Origin: Hemicordylus capensis
Taxonomy: Eukaryota > Chordata > Lepidosauria > Squamata > Cordylidae
Reading direction: 5' to 3'
Assembly (NCBI RefSeq): GCF_027244095.1
Contig: NC_069671.1
Span: 12,740,482-12,804,481, forward strand
DNA length: 64,000 nucleotides
Of the stretch, positions 57,101 through 64,000 are shown piece after piece. A model generated the notes under the pieces. The model was not told where the DNA came from, made no database searches, and worked only from the letters and a program-made list of their open reading frames with translations. A program made the position numbers and the translations under genes. Numbering within the stretch: the stretch's first letter is position 1; each line of letters opens with the position of its first letter.

Positions 57101-57425
57101 CACCGAGCTGAAGGAGGAGCAGGAGATGAACAAATGTTTGCGAGCCAACCAGATCTTGCTTCAGAACAAACTGAAGGACGAGGAGAAATTGCTGAAGGAG
57201 ACGTGTGAGCAGAAAGACCTGCAGATCACAGAAGTCCAAGAGCAGCTCCGGGATGTCATGTTCTACCTGGAGACGCAGCAGAAAATCAACCACCTCCCTG
57301 CCGACACCAGGCAGGAGATCCAAGAGGGACAGATCAATATTGCCATGGCGGCATCGGCTGGTTCGTCAGCAGGGGGCTCGGGGAAGCCCTCCTCCCGGAA
57401 GAGTAGAAGCAAAAGGGGCAAGTGA
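33046..57425 (+). CDS. BRAP: BRAP, BRCA1-associated protein / IMP (complete, 12 coding exons)
   Basis: Exons: 33046-33127, 36738-36899, 38180-38381, 38887-39076, 40440-40553, 40760-40908, 41963-42038, 43495-43633, 45635-45744, 46397-46486, 56357-56460, 57065-57425. They total 1779 nt, 592 aa plus stop, the same length as human. Domains: RRM-like BRAP2 domain (about 150-245); RING with C265, C268, C284, H286, H289, C292, C301, C304; UBP zinc finger from C318/C321 through C330, C333, C338 to H345 and H355; coiled coil about 410-560; basic end [10 protein letters not shown]. In human it is a cytoplasmic RING E3 ligase that retains NLS proteins, binds BRCA1 NLSs and restrains Ras-MAPK signalling by sequestering KSR until Ras-GTP binds. 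The phases are compatible and all introns are GT-AG. Intron 10 is 9.9 kb of repeats. Confidence 0.97.
33310..33840 (-). mobile_element. BovB (RTE) LINE 3' end
   Basis: Minus strand. From the 3' tail ('gccgtcaattcggtgtctac', 'cttagcgaccacatcgatag') through 'tctccaggatgatctgtctt' and 'ctcagcattatggacttctc', it matches the BovB 3' ORF region as remembered. It is 5'-truncated, with a short repeat tail. It lies in BRAP intron 1. Confidence 0.75.
33878..34018. mobile_element. mariner-type MITE
   Basis: Ends CCCGTGTTTCCCCAAAAATA and, reversed, CCCTGTTTCCCCGAAAGTAA; flanked by TA. 'aggtcttactttcgggg' is duplicated at the right end. Confidence 0.6.
34060..36140. other. BRAP intron 1, remainder
   Basis: No coding signal. 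It holds a CR1-like LINE fragment (34800-34955, 'tggagctcttcaaacagagg' twice), an L2-type 3' end (35046-35190, minus) and a (GT)n run (about 36050-36101). The rest is unrecognised. Confidence 0.5.
36152..36276. mobile_element. hAT-type hairpin MITE
   Basis: 'gaactacaactcccatcatc' faces 'gatgatgggatttgtagttc'. Ends CAGGGGG / CCCCTG with a diverged 8-bp flank (ctgtaacc / gtgtaaac). Confidence 0.65.
36738..36899 (+). CDS. BRAP: BRAP coding exon 2
   Basis: Residues 28-81 ([39 protein letters not shown]). The acceptor is ccttAG|CC and the donor ACAG|GTACTT. Confidence 0.92.
37510..37930 (+). repeat. Dispersed repeat E
   Basis: It matches 7540-8180 outside the LINE insert there. It starts 'ttttcaagcgagggcca', typical of hAT-like repeats. 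It lies in BRAP intron 2. Confidence 0.55.
38180..38381 (+). CDS. BRAP: BRAP coding exon 3
   Basis: Residues 82-148: a variable acidic stretch, then [20 protein letters not shown] and GIMHLYKT. The acceptor is unusual: seven adenines precede AG, and the pyrimidine tract lies 10-20 bases upstream. The donor is ACAAA|GTAAGA. Confidence 0.88.
38545..38790 (-). repeat. LINE 3' region, family C (two pieces)
   Basis: 'agaacagccctgctggatca', 'cacacagtggcccaccagat', and a second partial copy just left. It lies in BRAP intron 3. Confidence 0.6.
38887..39076 (+). CDS. BRAP: BRAP coding exon 4
   Basis: Residues 149-212 ([37 protein letters not shown]), the RRM-like fold. The donor is CAG|GTAAAA. Confidence 0.94.
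39990..40345 (+). repeat. LINE 3' UTR fragment
   Basis: 'aaaaggccctctcccatgct', 'catttaaggatttaaaagag' are phrases typical of L2-like 3' UTRs. It lies in BRAP intron 4, which otherwise shows nothing from 39200. Confidence 0.45.
40440..40553 (+). CDS. BRAP: BRAP coding exon 5
   Basis: Residues 213-250 ([34 protein letters not shown]). The acceptor is tgtAG|GCT and the donor GAT|GTAAGA. Confidence 0.94.
40760..40908 (+). CDS. BRAP: BRAP coding exon 6 (RING, first part)
   Basis: Residues 251-299 with the RING ligands [15 protein letters not shown]. The acceptor is caaAG|GGA and the donor CCAC|GTAAGG. Confidence 0.95.
41153..41690 (-). mobile_element. Truncated LINE with C-terminal CxC...H...C domain
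   Basis: The minus frame reads [17 protein letters not shown] then [20 protein letters not shown], related to the copy at 26255. The tail (minus) is 'cgcaataaagctattcattc'. It lies in BRAP intron 6. Confidence 0.7.
41963..42038 (+). CDS. BRAP: BRAP coding exon 7 (RING end, UBP finger start)
   Basis: Residues 300-325 ([26 protein letters not shown]). It supplies the last two RING cysteines and the first UBP-finger pair. The acceptor is tccAG|G and the donor GAA|GTGAGT. Confidence 0.95.
42191..42510 (+). repeat. Composite 5S/tRNA SINE
   Basis: A full copy about 150 bp downstream of BRAP exon 7: 5S-like 'ctaagcaaggtctgccctgg', 'gaatgggagac', then the body and tail. Confidence 0.83.
43008..43238 (-). 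repeat. L2/CR1-type LINE 3' end
   Basis: 'tatataccgcttttcaac', 'ctccctgtccccaaagg', 'cccagttagcagagg'. Confidence 0.65.
43348..43488 (+). repeat. SINE tail at the BRAP exon 8 acceptor
   Basis: The 3' half of the SINE ('gagaagccgctgccagtctg' to 'cagattcctttgttcct'), ending 6-10 bases before the exon. Confidence 0.8.
43495..43633 (+). CDS. BRAP: BRAP coding exon 8 (UBP zinc finger)
   Basis: Residues 326-371 ([39 protein letters not shown]). The acceptor tcatgcAG|AAC lies directly after a SINE tail whose 'ttcctttgttcctctgttcc' is the pyrimidine tract. The donor is GGAG|GTACTG. Confidence 0.95.
43775..44078 (+). repeat. LINE 3' region, family C
   Basis: 'ggagaggtctatcaacggc' to 'ccaggctgttcttatgttct'. 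Confidence 0.65.
44186..44834 (+). repeat. tRNA-derived SINE heads around a foldback insert
   Basis: One head at 44186-44265 has clear A and B boxes (cgctcagtggttgagc, ggttcaatcc). A second SINE begins at about 44313 and is interrupted by the 44324-44823 element. Confidence 0.65.
44324..44823. mobile_element. 500-bp foldback element with 11-bp direct repeat
   Basis: Arms of nearly 200 bp (about 44360-44560 against 44575-44760) are reverse complements, GC-rich, sharing 'gcctgtagtgcatgcg'-type centres. TGGAGCTGTAG flanks both sides (44313-44323, 44824-44834). Probably a hAT-type MITE. Confidence 0.75.
44824..45010 (+). repeat. tRNA-derived SINE
   Basis: 'gtagttcagtggtagagc' (A box), 'ggttcaatccctggc' (B box), common tail. 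There is no 5S head. Confidence 0.78.
45142..45291. mobile_element. hAT-type hairpin MITE, 150 bp, perfect 8-bp TSD
   Basis: CAGGGATTCTCAA...TGAGAATCCCTG with TTCCAGAT at 45134-45141 and 45292-45299. It holds an A run of about 22 near its right arm. Confidence 0.85.
45635..45744 (+). CDS. BRAP: BRAP coding exon 9
   Basis: Residues 372-408 ([32 protein letters not shown]), the end of the UBP-finger domain. The donor is GAG|GTAAAG. Confidence 0.95.
45985..46117. mobile_element. hAT-type hairpin MITE
   Basis: CAGTGTTCCCTCTAACAGGG and its inverse end, the same subfamily as 21528. The 8-bp flank has diverged (gtggagac / gaggtgac). Confidence 0.72.
46397..46486 (+). CDS. BRAP: BRAP coding exon 10
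   Basis: Residues 409-438 ([30 protein letters not shown]), the coiled-coil start. Phase 0 at both ends. Confidence 0.95.
47078..47560 (-). repeat. Three partial SINE copies in tandem
   Basis: 47078-47230, 47247-47432 and 47436-47560, all minus strand. The middle one is best preserved (intact A/B boxes). Confidence 0.65.
48165..48633. mobile_element. hAT-type MITE, 469 bp, perfect 8-bp TSD
   Basis: TAGGGGTGTGCA...TGCACATCCCTA with TTCCCAAC at 48157-48164 and 48634-48641. Rich in 'gttcggtcc'-like motifs. Confidence 0.82.
48648..48955 (+). repeat. Two tRNA-derived SINE copies
   Basis: 48648-48775 (eroded) and 48786-48955 ('tgtagctcactggcagagc', tail partly lost). Confidence 0.65.
48953..49356. 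mobile_element. Tigger/mariner-like MITE
   Basis: Ends TATAGGAGGACCTCAATATT and, reversed, TACAGGAGGACCTCGATATC. TA at both borders. No transposase. Confidence 0.6.
49364..49479. repeat. hAT-type hairpin MITE relic
   Basis: 'gtagaactcccatcaccc' faces 'gatgatgggagttgtgctc'. Confidence 0.55.
49721..49984 (+). repeat. Sauria-type SINE with 12-bp TSD
   Basis: tRNA-like head ('ccacctaatggcacagc', 'gtggttcgaatccctac') and BovB-like tail ('gtcgacaccaactcgacggc'). GATTAGGTGGTG flanks at 49709-49720 and 49985-49996. Confidence 0.83.
50622..50757. mobile_element. hAT-type hairpin MITE
   Basis: CAGGGATTCTCAATGTTGGG and its inverse end ...GAGAATCCCTG. It lies inside the SINE. Confidence 0.75.
50766..51203. 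mobile_element. hAT-like element carrying a minisatellite
   Basis: Ends CTGTGTTTCTCAACC and GTTGAGAAACACTG, with agctagt / agctaga outside. Inside, a 35-bp unit ('gcaacccccttaccaacttc') repeats about four times (50985-51140). Confidence 0.65.
52405..52580. repeat. Internal duplication in an unclassified repeat
   Basis: 'caccatggtgattggaca' occurs at about 52476 and 52544, period 68. 'tatataaaaggctaagg' lies just left. Possibly a Helitron-like relic; not established. Confidence 0.4.
52605..52990 (-). repeat. L2-type LINE 3' UTR
   Basis: 'taccacctgatacgcatatc' (tail, minus) and 'ttgattccaaagccctaggg', 'cagccctgggtctccaccaa'. Another overlapping copy pair is at 53460-53790. Confidence 0.6.
53460..53790. 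repeat. L2-type LINE 3' ends, opposed
   Basis: 'taaagtggctcagggctgtt' (minus) and 'accgcctagagatgtatatc' (plus), with A-rich joins. Confidence 0.45.
54388..54773 (-). repeat. Sauria-type SINE with 15-bp TSD, split by SINE D
   Basis: Tail at left ('gtcgactcctggcgccc'), head at right ('gctgcgccattaggtgac'). TTAGGTTCCTGGTAA at 54373-54387 and 54774-54788. SINE D (54603-54748, plus) sits inside it, between short 'agtca' repeats. Confidence 0.8.
54789..54950 (-). repeat. Sauria-type SINE, 5'-truncated
   Basis: 'gtcgatttcgactcctggcg' to 'ctatatcactgctgcccgat'. Confidence 0.7.
55245..55700 (+). other. CpG-rich segment with ATG and a donor-like site
   Basis: A C/T- and CpG-rich block inside the Tigger-like shell is followed by ATG at 55607 ([18 protein letters not shown]) and CAG|GTCTCC. 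It starts after 'caactagccgacccgcacag', a phrase like some element ends. I do not recognise the peptide. It could be a captured promoter and first exon, or chance. Confidence 0.3.
55780..56008 (-). repeat. tRNA-derived SINE D
   Basis: As at 23190: 'gtagtggttagagtgctgg' and 'gttcaaatccccattcagcc' on the minus strand; (AAT)n tail. Confidence 0.75.
56357..56460 (+). CDS. BRAP: BRAP coding exon 11
   Basis: Residues 439-472 ([35 protein letters not shown]), coiled coil. The acceptor is aacAG|ATT and the donor GGAA|GTACGT. Confidence 0.94.
57065..57425 (+). CDS. BRAP: BRAP last coding exon (12)
   Basis: Residues 473-592 and TGA. It encodes the rest of the coiled coil ([20 protein letters not shown]), then [10 protein letters not shown], a Gly/Ser linker and the basic end. 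The acceptor is tttcAG|GTAC. Confidence 0.95.
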
Positions 57426-60400
57426 GAAACGAGGTGGTGGTGACCAACCTTTCCAAAAGTGGCCACAGCGGGGTGGCCAGGGGCAGAATGAGTCTTGCCT
57501 GTCAGGCGAAACGGGCACGAGAGTCTGGCAAGGGATCAGCTACCAGTTTCCAAAGCCTTTCCTTTCCCCGGTGCACTAGCCAATGGCAGTCAGCAACCCT
57601 TAAGACTCTTTCTCTGCGCTCGCTCGCTCCTCTTCGGTGGTATTAGTGGCTCCTCCCTGGCTGTCTCACCATATTTAGCCTCCCTACACTCTGCTGCATA
57701 CCCGAGAACACTGTGTTTGGTTCTTGATGTTTTGCTTGAAACCTTCTTTTTAAAAGTGCAAAAAAAAAATCAACCAACCAAAACGACAGAGCCTTAGATT
57801 TATTTTAGGGGAAGCGGGAAGGGATGCTGCAGCCGACGCCTTCAGCCGTAAGCCAGGAGTAGACACGCAACCCAGGTGCTCCTTAATTAACTCGGGACGC
57901 CTGGTTCAGCGCAACAGTCGTCTCCTGATAGCTGCACTGCAGAAAGTGGCAGGGCCACACAGACAAAGCCATAATCAAAACACATGCGCAGCTCGTGCAC
58001 ACCCATGGTGAAGACCATCCCTGGGTTAAGCGTTCATCTTTGACGTCACTCACTAGCGTTACTGAAGGGCCTCGCGAGAAAGAGAAGCACGGCTAAAAAG
58101 CTTTAGGGCTGGGAGCACCGTTGAATGCATGCGGCTTGAGCTCTTAATGAGTGCCCTTTGGCCCAAGACCTGCGTTTCCCGTAGGCCCCTCGCAAGGCCC
58201 CTGAGCGCGTTTCCCGAGGCTGTAAGACCTGCCTGTGGGAAGTTCCAAGGCTGCTTAGGAAATGAAGATGCAACAAATTAGGAGTTGGAAAGTGCACAGA
58301 AAATGCAGCCGGTAAGGAATGTGGAAGCTTGGAACACAACACCACAAGTGTCTCCTGAGGCTTATTGCTTAGGTAGCTGTCAGATAATAGCTGTCGATCA
58401 CAGGTTAGCTGTCGAGTTGGAATCCAAGTGGTGTGTAAGAGCAACAGGTGAGCCTTGGGAACGGCACCTCCCCTCCGCCTAATTATTCCGAACTCCCCTC
58501 AGCCCATCTTTCAGCAGTCCAGGTGTTCTCTGCGTCGGCAGGGAGTGACTTCCCATTCTGTGCACACGCATGTTCTCGGAACCTAACCGCTCTTCTTCCT
58601 GCCCTCCCCCAGAAAGCTCCTTTAGGAGGGAACCGCTTGAGGCAAAGCGACGGGGAGGGCTGCTTAACTCTTCCCCGCCCGCCGCTTCTCTGCTCCATGA
58701 CTCCCACTCTTTTCCATGTTGCCCTTTCTTCGTGTGGACTTCAAGCTGCCTTCCCTTCACAAAGCTGGGGAGAGGATTAAGCACCCCTCTCCTCCGGACT
58801 TCTCTGCTCCAAATCGCCCCGTTCCCCGGCAGCTTTTCCGGTAGGAAACCATGGCTGTCAGGAATTGCTGACCTGTGTTGGTAATAACTAGTTCTTCTTC
58901 GTGGTCTCTGTGCATCCCACTTGGGTCATGCGCCTGCGCAGAGCCGGGTTCCGGAACCTTCCATAGCCTCACCATCAGAGGGGAAAAGAATGGGAAACAC
59001 AGCTCCCTCTGTAGGACTATACCCCACTCTTACCTCAGTCTTTCATCGACCACCACCAGAGTAGGATCTTCGGAGTGTCCCTCTGTTTTCTGTATTATGT
59101 ACCAGGCATCTTTCTATGACATCTTGTTTATTTCTGATGGTTTCCTCCCTTTTCTTGTTCTCAGCATCTCTTGCTATTTGTTTGGCATGTTAATTTTTCT
59201 CCTTGACACATGTTGGTAATAACTAGTTTACCCATAACAGAAGGTGGCAGGATTTCCGCAGGCTGTGGGGCGTGAGCCTCAAAGCTTTTAAAACATAACA
59301 TAAAATTCTTTTTTCCTCTTTGAGCGTAACAGCCTTCTGTAATCAAGGCTGCTGTGCATGGCCAGATCTGTGAGGCGCACCTTTCGGCTTGTTCCCTGCC
59401 TGCAGCGCAAGCACAGCTCCGGTTTTTTTGCAACCGGCAGGTCTCCCTAAGCGAAGGCTTTTGCTGTGCCAGATGTTGCTTGTATTGGCTCAGCCGCTCC
59501 TGCGTTTCCCGTGATGGCAAGCACTGCACCACCACAGGCAGCTGCATGTAAAACTGCTGAAACCCCCGGTTATTGGGTTCAGTTTGTGTGGTAGCCAAGG
59601 CATTTTTCTTTTTCACGCAGGCCCGTCTGGTTCACTGGGTGCAGCCAACCACAAGCTGCCAAACCCGGTGCTGTCACGTTGGCTGCGTGAAGCCCAGGGG
59701 TCTTGAACCCGACAGGGTTGTCTTAGTGCAACAAGCTGGCTAGAATGTCTTCTGAGCTCCTCACTACTTGTTCAGATGTAGCACAAATATACTCATTTCA
59801 AAAACAAACAAACCATCATAAACACACATTGCACAGCGGGACTCTTGATGAAGCCTTTCCAAAGCAAAAAGGCCAACACTGTCTCCTATAGAAACTATTT
59901 TGGTTATTGAAAAGAATCCTATTTTTTCACTGGTTAGGGTCTTGCTTTGGTAGATACTGTGTGCCCTCTTAGATTTCTTCTTTCTTTCTTGGTCTCCCCC
60001 TCTCTCTTGCCCCCTTGAAGGCAGGATGAAACAAGTGCAATATTGGGATGTTAATGCAAATGTGACCGGATGCTTCTCCTCAAGGTAGGAGGTGGCTTAG
60101 TAGGGGAGAGAAAAGATGCTGCTCTTCACAAACTACTCAATCCACAGAGGCCTTGATGTACAAAAGCAAATTTGAGAACCCTACATTTGAGAGGTATGTT
60201 TTTACCAGGGAATCTGTTGTTGGCAAGCTGCTGTTGTGAGATGGATACAAGCTCAGGTTCTCCTAACTGTGGCTATTTCCCCAGCCAAAGGCTTGTTCCC
60301 ACATTATACTCATGACAAGATCCGGATTGTTTCCAGAGAAAGCCTCACAGTTCCTCTGGAATTCTGACATGTCGTTTTTAGGACTATGGTCCTCTTAGAA

Positions 60401-60640
60401 ATCAAGGGAGCTGCTTGTGGCTGTAATGGGGGAGCACCACTTGTGTCCAGTCCATTAGATCGGCCAAGTGTTTGCCCAGCTGAGAGCTGTGTGTCTTATT
60501 TATTCTGAACATAGACTGGAATTTGGTTGTTAGCGACACCCATAGATGTATATAAAAACAACAAACACCAAAACAAACCTTGCTGTAACATCTGCAACAA
60601 GACTGCATTAAACTGGATTAAAAGTACACAACGGCCTCTG
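57426..60640 (+). other. BRAP: BRAP 3' UTR and downstream sequence
   Basis: No other gene seen. Candidate poly(A) signals are ATTAAA at 60607-60612 and 60617-60622 followed by a GT-rich run (about 60641-60673), which would give a 3.2-kb 3' UTR. An earlier site cannot be excluded. Confidence 0.4.
58894..59210. mobile_element. 317-bp insertion with exact 18-bp TSD
   Basis: TGTTGGTAATAACTAGTT at 58876-58893 and 59211-59228 flanks it. The insert holds a NRF1-type TGCGCCTGCGCA (58929-58940). The long duplication suggests target-primed reverse transcription. The family is not recognised. Confidence 0.7.
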
Positions 60641-60947
60641 GTGTGTGTTGTGTTGTGTGTGTGTGTGTGTGTTTTCCTCCAGTATTGGAGTTTTTGAAGT
60701 TCTGTAATGTTGCAGGAGCAGTAGCTGTGAAATTGCAATCTTGTGGGGGCAGAGACCTAATGTGACCACCCCAGGAGTTCCGATGGCTGATAGCTCAGTT
60801 CATGTATTGTGCCCAAACATGGCTTTGTGTTAGAGGAGTGAACTTTGGGTTCATTCCCCCACTGCGTCCTCAGATTAACTCCCTAATTCCCTGGTTAGTG
60901 CAGACAACTGTCTGGTGGTATCGCTGGAATAGCAAACCACGGCTTGT

Positions 60948-61400
60948 GTTGATCAAATAAATCATTATTACAGTCATAGACCAGCATAAAGTATAAGGGG
61001 TGATTACATATTAAAAGTAAAAGATATTAAGAGTCTAGGGGTGCGCAATATACGGAAAGACTATTATAAACTACTATAAACATCAGAGATAGTAGTAAGA
61101 TTTAAAATAAAAGTATGGCTGTCTAAAACAAGGCAAGGCCGTAAACTGAATGACTCTTAATGGCCGAGACCTGAAAATTTCAGTTGACAGAGGTGAAAAA
61201 TGGGTACAAATGTTTCATTAAAATATCATTTTTTTAAAAAAAAGGCATAATAGATAAAAGCAAGAGTGCATTCGAAAGTTATGAAAGAACATATAAAATC
61301 ATACAAGGGCAACTATAGACATCATAAGAGTTAGATCAATTTAGGGCAGGATACAAAGCCAAGACGACGTGGGCCTGTGGAACTGTAGGAGCCATCTGCT
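60948..61400 (-). repeat. LINE 3' end, 'CxC' family
   Basis: The tail (minus) 'ctggtctatgactgtaataa' matches the copies at 23638 and 26255. Confidence 0.55.
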
Positions 61401-61607
61401 GCCATGAAGTGCTCTGATGCAGCGGGCAAAGGTGTGCTTGGGTTTGACCATAAAGTTGGGTGCTGGGCATGAGCAGAGGCATGTGCAGAAGGGTATTGGA
61501 GCAGGGATGGGTGTGGGGGTGTGCGAGCCCCAGAGAACAAACTCATGCTGCTCCCTGGTGGTTAAGACTGACGGGAGGGGTGGGCGGTGTTTGTCAACAG
61601 CACCTGC

Positions 61608-61720
61608 TACATAGGAAGCTGCCATATACTGAGTCAGACCATAGGTCCATCTATTTCAGTATTGTCTGCACAGACTGGCAGTGGCTTCTCCAAGGTGGTA
61701 GGCAGGAATCTCTCTCAGGG
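61608..61720 (-). repeat. SINE tail fragment
   Basis: 'ggaagctgccatatactgag' to 'gcaggaatctctctcaggg'. Confidence 0.65.
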
Positions 61721-63180
61721 ACCTCCAGGGGTCCTCCCTGTCTGTGGTGAGGTGGGTGGCGATTGGGGAAGGCTGCTGGGAGAATGTGCTTTCCCCATTT
61801 CACTAAGCGTTTTAATTTCCATTGAGACTGGCTTAGTGTGACTAGTTCATCTGCTTTGCTCTTGTGGCTGTTTGTATTAAGATCTTATTGTGTTTGCTTT
61901 GATGCTGTAAGGTACCCTAGAAATACTTCTATTTATTGAAAGGTGGGATATATATTGTCAATGCATTTAATACATAGTAGGCACTTTCTAAGAAATGCTG
62001 TGAACTGAGCCATTCTCTGAAGTCCGATCATCAGCCACTGCCATTCAAGACCCACTGAGCTAATAAAACACTGGAGGGGGACCCAGCCTACATGCCTGAT
62101 GAAATTAGAATGCCCATCATTGACTGATGCTCTGTGGGTGCCTGGTGGCAGTGTGGGTGCAAGAAAAACTGATATACTTTACATGGGAAATAGCGGGGAA
62201 ACTAGTTCAGTTTTAAACAGGAAAAGCTTTGGGTTTTCCCCAAGAAAAGTGCCACACAGCTAATGCAAAAAAGACAACCGAAACAATGAAAAATATCAGC
62301 AAGAAGCGATTTAACAATGATGTTATACCCTAAACCCATCCCAAAATATTCAAATACTAATCCAGCATGTATAAAACCACCCACAGCAGTAGAAGAAAAC
62401 AAGGAGAGATAGTAGTGATAAATTGACTACAGGAGCTGTACATTAAAGCACATCAATACAGTGGTCTATGTACCAACATAATCCTCAAATGCTTTATTTT
62501 GTCAGAATTTGCCTTCAGGTTGGCTGTTAAGCAGCCACAAAAATTGTTTCTAATGTTATCAGTGCAGTCTGCTGTGATCTTCCTTATAGCATTCAATTCT
62601 CCCATCACTTATAAAATTTGGTGAATTTGGAAGCTCTCTAGCTTGTTCATGGAGTTGGTCCCAATAAAGGTCTTGCACTATTATTGTGTTTGGAATGATT
62701 CTCTCTAACACGTTTCCCCCTCTTGATTTATAAAGACACCTCCGTGTCATGCGGTGGGGGTGGAAAATGCACACACACAATGAAAGCCAAAGAGATAGCA
62801 ATACAAAGAGGACATTGAAATGGAAGAGGCTAGTGAAACAATTGTACAACCCTTTGTAGAGAAGCGTTTGCAAAGGGGAGTGCTATGTGTTACAGCTGTT
62901 GAGTGAGTCCAGAGATTTGCACTGTGTGGATCTGACTGGGGGGGAAAGAGAGAGCTGGATGCCCTCAGCAGACTCAGACCCCTCAGTCCAGACTGAGGGA
63001 TCTAATGGGGGTGATGCCAGGTGACCAGGAAATACCTTTGCAGTAAGAACACACACTGGTGAGAACCAAAACTGGTGTCCAAAGTGGCTTATATAGTGAA
63101 CATTTATCAGAATACATGGAGTATTCTGTCTTAGCAGATAACATACTCCTCCCGTGTGGTTAGGTTAGATCAGTTTCAGT
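61721..63180. other. Intergenic, nothing recognised
   Basis: No gene, RNA or clear repeat identified by eye. Confidence 0.4.
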
Positions 63181-64000
63181 TTGATTCCTGAGGATGTGGA
63201 CAAGCTCTTTGGAGAAGTTTGCCTTACCACCTCTTCTTTTGGCCTTTGCCCTACATGGCTCACAACCTAGCAGGGAAATCATTGGAGAGGGTCGTGTTTA
63301 GTATCATCAATGCCTCTCTGAGGGAGGGCAGGATGCCTCCTTGTCTCAAAATGGTAATTGTTTGGCCACTTTTGGAGAAACCTGCATTGGATCCCTCAGA
63401 ATTAGGCAACTATAGGCCTGTCTCTAATCTTCCATGGTTGGGCAAGGTGATTGAGAGGGTGGTGGCTTCTCAACTTCAGTCAGTCTTGGAAGAAGCAGAT
63501 TTTCTGGACCGATGATCTCCAATTGGGAATTGACACAGGGAGTGTGACCCTGTTTGTCATCTTGGACCTCTCAGCGGCTTTCAGTATCGTCCATGGTATC
63601 CTTCTGGTCTGCCTGAGGGGGTTGTGAGTGGAAGACACTGCTTTGCACTAGTACCCCTCGGGTACATTCCAATAATGTTGCTTGGAGATTGTTACTCTTC
63701 AAAGCGAGAGTCCCACAGAGCGCCATTCTATCTCCTATGTGTTTTAACACCTACATGAAACTGCTGGGAGAGATCATCAGGAGATTTGGTGCTGGGTGTT
63801 ATCAATATGCTGATGACACCCAGATCTATTTCTGCATATCAGCTTCATCAGGAGATGGCTTAACCTCTCCAAATGCCTTCTTGGAACTGGTAATGGGCTG
63901 GATGAGGGAGAACAAACTGAAGTTGAATCCAAACAAGATGGAGGTACTCGTGGAAGGCAGAACTTAGGAAGTGGTTTAGATCTGTCTGTTCTAGATGGGG
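63180..64000 (+). mobile_element. L2-type LINE reverse transcriptase, degenerate, runs off the edge
   Basis: Frames read NYRPVSNLPWLGKVIERVVA, DLSAAFSIVHGI, then YQYADDTQIYFC (the YADD catalytic box) and NKLKLNPNKMEVLVEG. About 60 residues are missing after ADFLDR, and frame changes and stops separate the pieces, so it is a dead copy. Confidence 0.8.

Overview
The window is nuclear DNA of a squamate reptile, most likely a lizard. The evidence is intron-rich vertebrate genes together with repeats typical of squamates: a BovB (RTE) LINE end, Sauria-type SINEs with a BovB-like tail, L2/CR1 LINE ends, many hAT-type foldback MITEs, and a very abundant SINE whose full copies join a 5S-rRNA-like head to a tRNA-derived body. 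The species cannot be named from the sequence.

Three host genes are present. TMED2 (minus strand) has exon 1 at 5240-5419 and exon 2 at 1644-1836; its last exons lie beyond the left edge. ACAD10 (minus strand) is complete: 20 coding exons between 30911 (ATG) and 7103 (stop) join in frame to 1053 codons plus stop, with HAD-like, APH-type kinase and acyl-CoA dehydrogenase domains. BRAP (plus strand) is complete: 12 coding exons between 33046 and 57425 encode 592 residues, with an N-terminal RRM-like domain, RING finger, UBP zinc finger and coiled coil. All exon borders were placed by eye from conserved protein sequence, reading-frame phase and splice signals.

ACAD10 and BRAP are divergent and share a CpG-rich promoter (about 32600-33170) with a CTCTCGCGAGAG palindrome, a CCAAT box, an E-box, a DR1 nuclear-receptor-like site and an ETS-like site. 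TMED2 has its own CpG-rich start, with a perfect CRE and an NRF1-type site upstream. In human, ACAD10-BRAP are neighbours in the same head-to-head layout, but TMED2 lies far away on the same chromosome; the TMED2-ACAD10 junction is therefore a local synteny difference.

The rest is introns and intergenic DNA dominated by layered mobile elements. Several insertions show clean target-site duplications: a 521-bp hAT inside a SINE (8 bp), hairpin hAT MITEs (8 bp), a 469-bp hAT MITE (8 bp), a 500-bp foldback element inside a SINE head (11 bp), Sauria SINEs (12 and 15 bp), a solo LTR (5 bp) and an unidentified insert downstream of BRAP (18 bp). Two perfect inverted repeats (74-bp and 62-bp arms) lie in ACAD10 intron 11. 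The BRAP exon 8 acceptor takes its pyrimidine tract from a SINE tail. Right of BRAP (57426-64000) I found no further gene, only repeats and an old L2-type LINE reverse transcriptase that runs off the edge.
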